64,000 nt of DNA from Meloidogyne chitwoodi (Eukaryota > Nematoda > Chromadorea > Rhabditida > Meloidogynidae). The position numbers and the translations under genes are program-made. Each line of letters starts with the position of its first letter. The first letter of the stretch is position 1. Below are positions 12,906 through 26,865 of this stretch, piece by piece. The notes under the pieces were generated by a model, which was given only the letters and a program-made list of their open reading frames with translations, did not search any database and had not been told where the DNA came from. The DNA lies in the NCBI GenBank assembly GCA_015183035.1, contig JACZZP010000006.1, positions 1-64,000 of the forward strand. Reading direction: 5' to 3'.

Positions 12906-15889
12906 ATGTTCTGTCTTATCTCAGCAGTTATACGTACGTGCAACGCTACAAAGGAAGAGTCTAGACTTTTTGAGGATATATTAGCAGATTATAACAAATT
13001 AGTCAGACCCGTGGATGAGAACAATGCAACGCTTGTAGTGAGATTTAAATTGAAGCTCAGTCAACTTTTGGATGTAGTGAGTGATTATTTTTTATGAAAG
13101 AATGATCACCTTAGTGCGGTGATTAATTGCTAGGATAATTTCTTATAAACATTAAATAATTTATTCCCATATGTAGCATGAGAAGCAACAGATTATGACT
13201 ACAAATGTTTGGCTTCAACATGTATAAAAAAATTTTTATAAAATAAAATATGTGAATAAGTTATTTTATTTGAAGATTTGGACAGATAGTAAATTATGTT
13301 GGAATCCAAATGATTATGGCAAGATTTTTTCAATAAATATATATTCAAAATTATGTACTTGCTATTTATTTCATCTTAAACAATTTTATAGTTATTATCT
13401 TGATAGTTCATTTGAATATAATTCTATCATAATTCGTTCAATATTTTTCAGGAGGTGTTGAGGTTCTTTATGTACCTTCGGAATTAATTTGGCTACCTGA
13501 TATTGTTCTTTATAATAATGCAGATGGAAATTATCAGGTTTTTATGCTCTCTCTATTCCAACATCTATTTAACTACATAGGTTACGATAATGAATAAGGC
13601 AAAACTAAGTTACAATGGTACCGTAGAATGGACTCCGCCGGCAATTTACAAGAGGTTTCTGTTTATTTTATATTTTGTTCACAACTTTTAAGTATGTGCC
13701 AAATCGATGTTGAATGGTTTCCTTTCGATGCTCAAACTTGTGAAATGAAATTCGGTAGGCTAAAAGATTAAGCTTTATAACAAATCATTAAAAAACTATT
13801 ATACATACTTATTATTTAAATTTGTAATGATCTCATTTCGTGTCTGATACTAAAATAATTTGTTAATTCCATAATTTAAGTCATTTTTAGGTTCATGGAC
13901 TTATGGTGGTTTAGAAGTGGACCTAAAGGTAATCAGGAAAAAATATTACTGTATTTTTTATCATGAGTTAATTATTTTTATACTTAAGCATAAAGATGAG
14001 CACATGCAACACGAGGAACAAGAATTATCGGTTGGACCTGATGGAGAGAACCAGTGGGAAACGGTTTTTTAATCTATAAACTAAGAAATATCGGAGGCGC
14101 ATATGTTCAGGTCTGGATTGTTGATGAGGGAATTGACCTGAATGACTATTATCCAAGTGTAGAGTGGGATATTCTGAGTGTGCCTGGAAAACGCCATCAG
14201 AAAAAGTTAATTGCTTTTTTCATTACAAAATTTCACAGTTTAATAGATACCCATGCTGCATTTCTCCATTCATTGACCTTACATATGAAATACACTTGCG
14301 CCGCAAGACGTTGTTCTATACTGTAAATTTTTTATCATTTTTTTATTAATAAAAAATTTCAGGTCAACCTAATGGTTCGGGAGTTTATGTTTTAGTTATA
14401 AAATGTCTATGTAACTTTCAGATTCCATGTGTTGGCATTAGTTTCTTGACTGCACTTGTATTTTATCTGCCATCCGCTGGAGGCGAAAAGGTGGAAAATT
14501 TATATTTACTTAATAATTTTTAATCATTTTAGATATCGCTTTGTATTTCCATTCTTATCTCTTTGACTGTCTTCTTTTTACTTCTAGTTGAGATCATTCC
14601 TTCTACTTCACTTGTTATTCCTTTGATAGGCAAATATCTTCTTTTTACAATGGTTCTAGTTACACTATCGGTTTGTGTTAACCTTACATTTTCTGATTTT
14701 TAATCATTTCACTTGTGGAGTTCTGTGGTACCCAATATTTTTTATCATAACTTCAAATTAATTTTAGTTTCTTACTACTATAATAAATCATTTAAAGGTC
14801 ATTACCACTTGTTTAACATTAAATGTTCATTATCGGAACCCATCTACACACAAGGTATGATTTAATTTTACAGTTGTACGAAAATACACTACATTAGCTT
14901 TTTCATGCTAATTCATTATTTATTGTCTCTTAGCTGTTCTTTAAAATCCATCCAAATTTTAGATGTCACCCTGGATCCGAAAGTTGTTCATAGAAGTGTT
15001 GCCCTACTATTTACTAATGCGAAGACCAATACAAAAAGACAAAAAAGTGAAAAAATCACGAGAAGATTTGGGTACTTCGATTATGGTATTTTTGCTCAAT
15101 TTACTATAAAATTGATCATAATTCAGCTACATTTATTACCCACGGCCGCCTTAAGAAAGCACAAGGAACGAGAATCACAAAGTCAGAGACGATTGACATT
15201 ACAACGACAATCAATTCTCGACCAGGTTTTACGAATTATTTAAGACCCCACTCAAAATTCTGCAAATCATATTTGTTAGACTACTATGAAATTTTGTGAA
15301 TTTGAGCTTGGATAGGTCCTATGTTCATGCATGGATGAAATGACATTCAAATTAACTTTTTTATCGTTTACTAACATAAAAATACCTACTATTACTTTAC
15401 ATTTATTAGCATATAAGCATAAAAACATTTTATAATTAAATTGTAAATTCATTAATTATAAACTTTCTTAGATGGAGATACACACGGCAAGCTCTGCAGC
15501 GGCTATTAAAAGGATGGCAAGACATGGCCGTGAAAGCTCAGGACTAATTTCTCATTATGCTAATGTTGACGGAGAACAAAATAGCAGTTTATATAGAGAA
15601 CAGAGTCCACTTAAAAGTGCCGTTGATAGTGTAGCTTACATTGCCGAACATTTCCAACGTGAGGAGGACGATCAACGAGTATGTTTATCTTTTGCCACTT
15701 TGAATTATAAAGATATCTATCATTAAAAATTTGAATTTAAAGATTTCAAACGACTGGACATTTGTGGCAATGGTCTTAGATCGAATTTTTTTGATCACTT
15801 TTACTATCATCTGTTTTATTGGTTGTGTACTCATCATTTTTCGTGCTCCAACTATTTACGACAGCAGGCCTACACTTGGAAACACATAA
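12906..15889 (+). CDS. Nicotinic acetylcholine receptor alpha-type subunit
   Basis: A cation-selective Cys-loop receptor subunit, 538 residues in 18 exons: 12906-13076, 13177-13221, 13276-13318, 13452-13537, 13581-13654, 13693-13754, 13891-13928, 13989-14063, 14111-14205, 14247-14322, 14363-14374, 14422-14490, 14533-14670, 14798-14854, 14963-15085, 15127-15225, 15472-15678, 15743-15889. The start at 12906 opens a short signal peptide ([14 protein letters not shown]); there is no in-frame ATG further upstream. The Cys loop is [15 protein letters not shown]. Vicinal cysteines in KYPCCISPF mark an alpha subunit. M2 is [17 protein letters not shown] with flanking Glu, as in cation channels. The [19 protein letters not shown] core resembles levamisole-type alpha subunits (UNC-38/UNC-63/ACR group); which one is uncertain. 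Intron 13319-13451 starts with GC, and exon 11 is only 12 bases. Confidence 0.93.
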
Positions 15890-16450
15890 CTAAGAAATTT
15901 ACCTAAATTAGTAATATAAGCGGGTATACGAGCCTTTCCAAATAAATCTTTTGTTTATTAAATTTCAATGCTTTATCATATTTAATAATAATTTTAAATT
16001 TCATGACACTAAGTAATGTTTACTCTCTTTATCATATAAAAAATAATATGATTATAAGTATTATCTCCTATAATAGTAAATATAATATAGTTTATACATC
16101 AAACAATGTTTCATTCCTCCTTAATTAAAGCTATTTAATTAGGAAATTTTTAAATTAATTATATTCTCATTTACATTTATCTGTGAATTTTTCAACAAAA
16201 ATGATTTTAAAAAATAAAAATTAAATTGTCATGAAAATGATTAAAACAGTGAGAAATTGTAATTTTTCATAAAAAAAATTAATTAAAAAATAATATTTAA
16301 TCAAGTTTAGACTAGAAGTGAATAAAATTGACTGTATAATGAGAGTATTTAAAAATGTGAGGGTATGTAAAAAATAAGTACCCTCTTCATAAAGTGAAAA
16401 ATTGCAAATAAGGTATAAAAAAATTATCTAATAATATAAAACGAAAATTT
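15890..16450. other. Intergenic region between convergent genes
   Basis: A short AT-rich gap between the 3' ends of the nicotinic receptor gene and rnt-1. Nothing beyond presumed 3' untranslated sequence was recognised. Confidence 0.5.
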
Positions 16451-16548
16451 TTAGTAAGGATTATATCGTTGCTGTTTCTTCTTGTTTGCTATGCTATCCT
16501 TGCTTCTAGTGTTAAAGCTACTTAATGCAGAAGCTAAAACCATACAAT
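16451..16548 (-). CDS. rnt-1: Candidate alternative last exon of rnt-1 ending RYNPY
   Basis: After a strong polypyrimidine acceptor (CTCTCCCTACAG), an open frame of 98 bases runs to a TAA and ends KKKQQRYNPY. Runx proteins normally end in VWRPY, the Groucho/TLE-binding pentapeptide. RYNPY keeps the Tyr/Pro pattern. It joins in frame if exon 9 uses an internal donor at 16762-16763 (ACTA|GTGCAT), giving about 443 residues instead of 418. That donor is weak, so this could be an alternative isoform, the main isoform, or unused. Confidence 0.45.
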
Positions 16549-16740
16549 CTGTAGGGAGAGAGACACTATAAATATATTTAAAAAATTAATAAAATTAAGA
16601 AAACCATAAAAAATAAAAAAAATATAATTTTGTATTTTCAGAATTTATTTACAAAATTTGTATTTTTTTACAAATCTGAAATTCGTATTTTTATGAAATC
16701 AGAATTTGTTATATGTCTTTATGTACTAATAAAGTTTGTA

Positions 16741-18521
<1,781 letters not shown>

Positions 18522-20978
18522 TTATTTTGGTTTCCTAATAATTATTTAAACAATTGAAAAAATTTAAAACACAAGGAGAAGGCATAAATAAGCATTATAT
18601 TATGCGGATTTAATCTAATATGATGATGAATGAGGGCGGAGTGAAAAACTTTACACCACACCACTAAAACCTCAGTAACACGAAAGTCGCGCAGAAAGCT
18701 AAGGCGAATTATTCACAATGATTGGTGGCCGCATTTCATACTGTAAAATACGCGGCAAGCGCAGCCTTAACTACATTTAAAAAATAAATGTAAAACTACA
18801 ATAAAAAGTAATTTGTAATATTAATATAGGTATGACATGTTTAAGATTTTAAACTTTTTATATATGAATAAAAATTAAAACAAACAAAATTGTTTTTAAA
18901 ATTTTCAATTATTCTGAAGTAAAACAACCAAATTTGTTCAGTTACAATTAATTTTTTGAAATGACATGCGAGCGGACGCTGGTGGCTTGGTGGTGTACGT
19001 ACCAAAACATGGTGGCTAGTAAATGACTAGATCAAAGGACATGATAAAAGAGGAGTCAATATACGGCGTTGCTTTATAGAATGCGGAGAAATGAAAAATT
19101 CGCGCGTAAATTTAATTAATTTGTGAGTTAGAAAGACTATTCAATTGTATATTTGTTAAAAATATTATTTTGAAAGTAAATAAAGGTTTTAATGAAACAG
19201 CCTTTGATGTAGTTCTTATCAGAATAACTAAAAGATTTTATCTATATGCCAATTTTTTGAATTTTTAGTTAACAGCTAATAAATAGAAAATAACATTAAA
19301 ATGGCGCATCTGCTTTCCGCTCTTTATTAATTCGTTCAAAAGCTTATTTAATTCACAGAATGTTTTGTCCAAACTTTTTCGCGATGTAAGGGTTGAATTA
19401 TTATGTTTTGTCAACCTTAAGACAGACCAAACACTTTTGAAAAACAGCCCACTCGTCGATCATATTTAGTAGTCATTGGGTATTATAGTTGTTTTACAAT
19501 GTTCATTGCTGTGACTTTTAGAAATATAACCAAAAATAGAAGATATTTTATATAAAAAAATTAGATATTTCATCATTTCTCAATAAGGATATACAAAGTA
19601 ATTTGTACAAATTTTAATAAGTGATTTAAATTGTTGACATCCTTTGAAGGCATTAAGAATATAAATTTTTAAAAATAAGAATTATTGAGAACATTATTCT
19701 TCATAATATTTGTAACATCCAAGGCCATCATAGTTGTTAATAGTGGCCTTTGGATTTGAAAAATTGCAATAACTTTCCTCATCATTCTTGAATTTTTGTC
19801 ACCATCTTTCCCTGAAAATTTTATTTTCCATAACATTACCCCATTAATTTTCTCAATATTCCGCCTTGAAGGGTACCTTAGTTAACAACCGCACAAAAGA
19901 CACCACAACTGATATTTATCTATACATTTTACCGAACCTGCTTTGTTGAGCGATCGCGCAAACGAACATGTGTGCAATAGGAGATGAATTTGTTATGCGG
20001 AGATATGTATAAATTTTCCCCATCATTCTTATAAAAAAGAGGTTTAAGAGGAAATCTTAAGATGAGATTTGTAACAAATACATTAAATGTTTAAAATTTT
20101 TTAAGAATAAAAAACTAAATTTTCGATTGTAGGTATAATAACCATAAATTAATAAGAAAAATAATTTAATAAATGAAAAAATTAGAGTTAGTTTTCATTA
20201 GTTTTATTGTTTTTTTTTTATAAAATTGCCGCTTTCCAAACGAAGATCGTAATTGTTGAGGGCAACTGACTTTTTTAATACTTATTTAAAGGTGGTTAGA
20301 TTTGTGGCAGCCACAATATTAATGAACAAAATAACAAGAGCCCAAAAATTGGTATAAATCCTAAGGATTTTTAGATAAATTGGTTTTTCTTTGGGGAGAT
20401 CAGAGGAATGTATTGTTGCAATTGAGTGAAGAATTTACAGCTATAAAGCTGGCTGATAAACGCACTTCCTTTAGGCTGCTTTGATCGTTGTTGGATGTGG
20501 TATTAAGATCAGGTAAATCAAATGGTGTCAGGACAACTTAAAGCTTAACTTGATTAATTAGTGCTAACACTTCTTTATTTACGAAAATTGCAATAAAAAG
20601 TTAACTTCCGTGGCTTTTTATCCATTCTTATGTATAAAGACTGACGCAACTAAAGAAAGACTAACTAAAAGATCGTGAGCATATTATGGCCACAAAAAGT
20701 GAAAAATAGAATGATGGAGTATAGCCAAAAATGATGTATCTATATAAATAAACTGACAACAACGGCAGAAAAAATCGAATATTTATTATAACCTAAATAT
20801 ACGTATAAAGAAAGAATAAACACATAAAATATGTGTAATATTTTTATAATGTTATTTAATTACATATTGTTCATTATAACAATATAATGAATAATGGTAT
20901 AAATTTACGCCACATTATCATTTAAAAATAAATCTAAATGTTTTCTTCCTTTCAATAAATCGAGTAATGAAAGAAGAT
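18522..20978. other. rnt-1 upstream region and collagen 3' flank
   Basis: About 2.4 kb without a recognisable gene. The first 600 bases upstream of the rnt-1 start are less AT-rich and contain an inverted CCAAT box (GATTGG, about 18720) and ACCACA words near 18653. A further AACCGCA word lies at 19887-19893 with ACCACAA at 19902-19908. These match the short Runx core motif, but such motifs are expected by chance. No promoter could be fixed. Confidence 0.35.
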
Positions 20979-22290
20979 TTATAAATTTCTTTTTAAAATT
21001 GAGCCAGCACGATTGGGGCAAGGACTGTTTTTAAAAATTTTAATTTCATCTATTTATAATATTACTGAGCTAACCAATACTCTGCGTCCGGACCATTTTT
21101 GCCTGGTGATCCTCGAACTCCTTCCTCGCCATCTGGACCTTGAGGACCCTATAAATTTATTCAATATTTTTTATTTAAGATAATAAATCGAACATACCTG
21201 TGATCCAGTGCTACCAGGAGGACCTTTCATCCCTTGAAAACCCTGCACTCCGTTTATCCCTTTATCGCCAATTTTGCCGTCTGGTCCTTGAGGTCCTGTC
21301 GGTCCACGCACTCCTTTGCGTCCAATTAAGTGTTCAGCATCCTTTCCTTTATCACCAACCTTTCCAGGTTTTCCATTTTCTCCTATGTAGGTAATTCCTA
21401 TTAAATAATTTCATAAGATTAGGTTAAACCAGGTATTCCAATTGGTCCAACTTCGCCTTTTAATCCAGGAACTCCATCGCGACCGGAAATTCCTAAATTT
21501 ATTCATAAATATAAAAATTAAAACTTAATATTATCCAACCTGGAACTCCATTAGGTCCTCGTGTTCCTCTTATACCAGGATTACCCGCATTTCCTGGAGA
21601 TCCTTGAGGCCCAATAGGACAATTCTTTTAAAATTTATAAATTATATGAGAAGAGCGTAGGTATAAAATTATAAACATTACTTACATAACACCCTTTAAG
21701 AACGGAGCTTTGTACGTCCAATGCATCATGTCCAGGAATGCCTGGTATACCAACAATTCCTGACTCTCCTTTCGGTCCTAAGCTACCTGGAAATCCAGGA
21801 GGACCAGCAGGACAATCATTTTGAGGGCTGCAACCTAAATGGATAAATTATAATATAAATCAGCATAACTAAAGTAACGGATGATAATCGGAAATCAAAG
21901 TCTTGAAAAATAAGATCTCATAATAGATTAGTATGCATACTACAGAAACTCGCAAGACCAACGTTCAACGGCTTAGTAGCAACAACTGCTGTAAATATAT
22001 TAGAAATATGTTGTTGTGCTGCTCCATAGCCACCATATGCTTGGCGTCTTTGTCGATTTGATGGAGTACCAGCACCCATTGAAAGCATGCTTTCCCATGT
22101 AGTATCCGTCTAAAAATTTTCAAACAAATGTTTTAATTTCAATAACTTTAATTCTGAATTGATTCATTTCAATGCCTAGTTCATCCCACATTGACTGCAA
22201 CTGGATGTTCAGACCAATTATTCCAACAATGCAAATAAGAACGGTTGTTCCACTAAACGCGATTGTGCTAGTGAAAAGATAATTTGTCAT
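20979..22290 (-). CDS. Cuticle collagen (paralogue A)
   Basis: A structural collagen of the cuticle, secreted by hypodermis; 304 residues in eight exons: 22147-22290, 21941-22109, 21686-21834, 21540-21624, 21430-21492, 21198-21382, 21075-21148, 20979-21024. The N-terminal transmembrane/anchor segment (VLICIVGIIGLNIQL) is typical of nematode collagens. NRQRRQ is the subtilisin-type processing site. Two cysteines (SCSPQNDCP) precede a first Gly-X-Y block; an interrupted triple-helix region follows, then the closing DAEYCPCPNR. The last intron splits the Cys codon of CPCP (TG|T). Without that splice the frame would end falsely as YWLAQ. It lies 468 bases downstream of its paralogue on the same strand. 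Confidence 0.93.
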
Positions 22291-22757
22291 TTATATCTAT
22301 GATAATATTTAAAAATTATTACAATATAAAATGTATTGATATAAAAGTTAATTAGAAATTAAATTAAAATACATATGTAAGCTAATAATTAAATTAAAAT
22401 TTTAAAGGGGCTATTTACATATAATCAAAAATTATTAAAGTAAATAAATTTATGCTTCTTTGCAATAATTCCGATCATGTATTTTTATTAAAAATATTAT
22501 TATATTTGTAAATTTATTTTTATCTGTCAAACAATCAGTTTTCGCCTTAGAGCGTCAACACTGAAGCAAAATATTTCCTAAAGCCCGTTTATGAAAACAA
22601 GCATGAAAAGAGATTAATATAAAAATATATGGATTTGAAAATTAACTCAAATATACTTATATCCATATGTAAGCTTTACAATTTTATTTCCTGATTATAT
22701 TATAGTAAATAGTTTATTCAACCTAAAAAATTCTCGTATAAATTTTAACTAGGTAGA

Positions 22758-24321
22758 TTAGTACATATTATCATAAATATTAATCTTACGTCTTCGAAAA
22801 ATTACGCCACTATTTTCATTAATGTTATTTCTTCTATCATTTTTTCCACCATTTCGATTTGGACAGGGACTAAATGTTCGTATTAGCAAAAAAATGGTAA
22901 AACTATTATATCTAACCAATATTCAGCATCAGCTCCGTGCCTACCTATAGCTCCATCCCTGCCCTCTTCTCCTTCACTACCTGGCGATCCTTGCAGCCCA
23001 GAAGACCCTTGTGGTCCAGGCGCCCCCCGTTTTCCAGGTGCTGCAGACTCGCCTGGTTCTTAAAAATACATTAAAAAAATTTAGTCTAAATATATGTCTT
23101 ATGCAGCCTTGAAACATGATATAGAGTTTTAATTATTATTTGCAGCAAACTTATTTGAAAATTCAACCAAATTTATTATATGTAATATTAGTACGATAGG
23201 AGATAAAATTTTACCTCCAACTGATCCTGGAGGTCCTTGTTCTCCTGGCTTTCCTATATATTTTTAAATTTTTTTAAATGAATTAAAATGCTTAATCTAT
23301 TTAGAAAAATAGTAACATATACCAGGTGGTCCCTTTCGCCCAATCGGCTTTTCGAAATCATCTCCTTTTTCACCTATTATTCCAATATGTCCATCTTCTC
23401 CAGGTGTTCCAGGCTGACCACTTAAGAGATAGATTAAGTTAAAATAGCTAAGTAGTATGACAATTATGTATTTTAAAACTGACCTTTCTCCAGAAATTCC
23501 TGGAATCCCATCTCGTCCCGGAATTCCTGTATTTCCTTTAGGCCCACGCATTCCTCTTATACCTGGATGGCCGGCTTTTCCAGGGTGTCCTTGAGGTCCA
23601 GCAGGACAGTACTTTTTTAATAAATAGAATATTAGTAATTGAACTTACAAAACAGCCTTTGAGACCGGCATTTTTAAAGTCCGGTGCATCATGTCCAGAG
23701 ATACCTGGTATACCCTGAAATATAATATTATGAATGAGAATATGATTTCGAATATAAACCTGTATTCCAGGTTTACCAGGTAGTCCAATATCTCCAGGTG
23801 GCCCGGGTTCCCCAGCTATACATCTATTTTCCTCTTTGCAAACACATTCAGAAATATGAAAGGTAGAAGAACTGCCACCAATGCTAAGATGGGGTGGCTG
23901 ACCAATCGAATGTACGGCAATCCCTACAGGAGGAAACTGTAACAGGGGAGGTCCAGGCGTTATTGGTGTCGGTAATTGTAATCCTGCAGCATTATAACCG
24001 CCATATAATTGACGTCGTAAGCGGTTCGAAGGTGAACCAGCACCCAAGGAAATCATACTTGCCCAAAGGATGTTTCTCTGAAATTATCATTTCTACATAA
24101 TGTTAAATAAATAATGTTTATATGTATCTAAAAATTGCCTCTATTTTTAACTCGTTCACTTCGGTGTCTAACTCTTTCCAGATGCTCTGAACTTCGAGAT
24201 AGATTGATGTTATTCCAAACATGCAAAGTAACAATAACACACCGCAAAGAATAATCACAAAAAACGTCACTTTATCAGCCATATTACTATAAATGAAGAG
24301 CAAGGAGTTTTCAATAGACAT
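22758..24321 (-). CDS. Cuticle collagen (paralogue B)
   Basis: A second cuticle collagen, 361 residues in eight exons: 24139-24321, 23760-24077, 23649-23714, 23484-23611, 23323-23420, 23215-23253, 22917-23058, 22758-22869. It opens with a hydrophobic anchor (KVTFFVIILCGVLLLLCMFG; a start at 24282 is an alternative). SNRLRRQ is the processing site. A Pro-rich spacer, the cysteine pair ECVCKEENRC, interrupted Gly-X-Y repeats and DAEYCPCPNRNGGK follow. Overall order and several intron positions match the neighbouring collagen, so the two arose by tandem duplication. Intron 24078-24138 starts with GC (GAG|GCAATT); no GT donor keeps the frame there. The extra 30-residue basic tail after CPCP is unusual. 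Confidence 0.92.
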
Positions 24322-25010
24322 TTTTTAATTTATATAAGAATTATGCATAAAACCCGAGACGAACGCCTTTATGTAATTTAATAGATTTTGTTCTTTATTT
24401 GATGATTAATTCATTATAATCAGGATATCTTTCTCATAAAATCCCTTGTTTGTTCGTGACCCATTTGCAAATATTCTTGAAAGAAAGCGATTGCGCGAGT
24501 GTTTGTTTAATTTCTTTTTTGATAATCATGGCTATGTGTATAGTAAAATTCTTTTAAGTTGGATAAAATCTGGTTTAGTATAAATAGTGTACAAAAAATC
24601 ACAGATAATATAATTAAAATACGATATTTTTAACTTAAATATAAAACAAGTTTAAAATTTTAATGTTCATACAATCTAGCCCATTCAAAACCAGGAACTA
24701 CTAACTCAAATATATTCCAAGTATCGTTGGAGCTCTTATCTCTTACATTTCTCTAACAATTATTTAGTAAAAGCTGTAAATAAAAAATTAAAAGCTCAAT
24801 GAAATGGCTGTTGTAGGTTGTGTTAGCGTATAAGTTGCTACAATTGATTGATTAGTTATGTTAAAAATCCATTATTTGTATGAATTATCTACAACTTTAA
24901 TTTGTAGGATTCTCTGCATTTTATTAATGCATAATTTGGTAACGAAAAATTTTTATATTTTAATTTTTAGGTATTTGTTTTTGGTTTTTTATTTCAACAT
25001 ACTGAAAAAA
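24322..25010. other. Divergent intergenic region, collagen / Ras
   Basis: About 0.7 kb AT-rich, presumably the promoters of collagen B and the Ras gene. An acceptor-like TTTTTAG near 24970 just upstream of the Ras ATG could be a trans-splice or leader-exon acceptor. Confidence 0.4.
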
Positions 25011-26460
25011 ATGGCGGCTGCTTCTAACAAACGGCCACCAGATGATCCACAATTACCTACTTATAAATTGGTCGTCATTGGTGAGGGTGGTGTGGGAAAA
25101 TCTTCATTAACTATTCAATTCTTTCAGGTTTGCAAGTCTTATAAATATAAAATTTTGCTATCACAATAAAATTTTCTAATTAAAATAGTTTGATTTTTTT
25201 GCATAATTAAATGAATCACATTATCTTAGTTTCATAAACTAATTTTATCCTTCAGAAGCAATTTTTGGATTATTATGATCCAACAATTGAAGATCAATAC
25301 ATCCAGGTTATAATTTAAGTAAAATCTTAATTCTTTTAATTGTAGCATTGTGAAATTGATGGCCAATGGGTCATATTAGATGGTTAGTTTTATTTTATCA
25401 AAATTAGGATAATAATAGTAAAATAATGATTAAATATTAAGTTTTTACATTAACTATTATATGTAAAGGTTTCAGTACTGGATACAGCTGGTCAGGAGGA
25501 ATTTTCGGCAATGCGCGAACAGTAATTTTTTACATATTTCAAAATTTTTTAAATTCGTTTCTAATTTGTTCTTTTTCGTCTATAAATTTAAAACAATATT
25601 TATCCTATTATATAGGTATATGCGAAATGGAAGAGGTTTTTTGCTGGTTTATTCTGTTGCAGACGAGCAAAGTTTTCATGAAGCTAGAAAGCTTTATCAG
25701 GTTTTCTTTATCATTCAACCAACTTTTAACTCATTCGATATATTAAGCAAGTGCTTCGAGTCAAAGATAGTCCAGAATATCCTGTACTCCTTGTGGCAAA
25801 TAAAGTTTTTTCGGATTAAATTTCAAATAAGTATGAATTTATTTTTAGATCGATTTACTCAACCAGAGGAAAGGTAATAAATCATGTATAAATAAAAAGT
25901 TATGTTTAAATTATAGTGAGTGAACAGGAAGGTCGTCAGTTAGCTTGTGAACTCAATAATATTCCGTATATCGAGTAATTTTTTAATATACTAATAGTTT
26001 TTATACCTAAAACTATTGTTATGGGATTAATCCAGTTTTTAATAACGCTTGGGCTGAAACTTTATTTTTAAATTTGTTTAATAATGCATATTTAGAACTT
26101 CTGCCAAGGATCCGCCCGTTAATGTGGATTCTGCTTTTCATGAGCTGGTTTGTAATACACAGTTATAAAAATACTTTAAATTTGTTTGTAGGTTCGAATT
26201 GTTAAAAGTTTTCCAGCCGAGGAGAATTCTCCGAATGTGAGTTGCTTAATTATAATTTTTTGCGGATTTTTTTTTTTGCTGACGGAATGTTTTTTTTTGC
26301 CATAAGACAATATTGTCGGATTTAAACCTATTCTGTAAATCCGCAAGGGGCCTATATTCTAAAATTTACAAGTATTCGAGATTATTTTATATAGCCAAAA
26401 GATATTCAAGGCCGGCCATCCAAAGGAAAAAAAGGCAAACAGAAGTGCGTAATTACTTGA
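25011..26460 (+). CDS. ras-1: R-Ras/M-Ras-type small GTPase
   Basis: A membrane-anchored GTP-binding switch, 212 residues in 11 exons: 25011-25127, 25256-25306, 25346-25382, 25476-25521, 25616-25700, 25748-25804, 25849-25873, 25917-25974, 26096-26147, 26192-26236, 26395-26460. Motifs in order: P-loop GEGGVGKS, switch [10 protein letters not shown], switch [17 protein letters not shown], the base-binding NKID, and ETSAKDPP. The last exon gives a polybasic stretch and a CaaX box CVIT for prenylation. [12 protein letters not shown] and the roughly 20-residue N-terminal extension point to the R-Ras/M-Ras branch rather than classical Ras. P-loop residue 2 is Glu where classical Ras has Ala; the catalytic Gln of DTAGQ is present, so it should hydrolyse GTP. 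C. elegans ras-1 is the likely orthologue. Confidence 0.93.
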
Positions 26461-26865
26461 ATATTCATATCATTGGAAATTTTGTTAACCTTATTTATCT
26501 TATTTTTTATGTTTTACTTTTTTTTATCCCCGGCAAATGCGTATAATCTGTATGTGCCTAATTCCTAATATTATCTTGCCATTATTCATTATTTATAACA
26601 GTCAGTACCTTATTATTGATATCCTCAATAACCTCAATAAAAATAAAATGTTTATTTCTTGTAATAGCTATATATAATACCTAAATGCTTTAAATTTAAG
26701 TAAATTTAGATCTATTTTTGTCTTTCCTTTGTTTTGCTATTTTTTGCGAATGCCTTTAGATATTCGATTTATTGTTTTAGTTGCCTTTTTTAAAGGTGTC
26801 TGTTTACAAGCTAGATTGTCTAAAAAAAATTATATTTTCAATTTTTTTAAATAATTCGCTCAAAC

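Noticed and set aside
21062..21080. Collagen A ending at YWLAQ stop
   Set aside because: Splicing at TATTG|GTTAGC joins to CPCPNR, the conserved collagen end, exactly as in the neighbouring paralogue; the in-frame stop is intronic.
26313..26546. Longer C-terminus for the Ras gene through this frame
   Set aside because: It lacks a CaaX box; the acceptor at 26394 gives a polybasic tail and CVIT in frame with all earlier exons.
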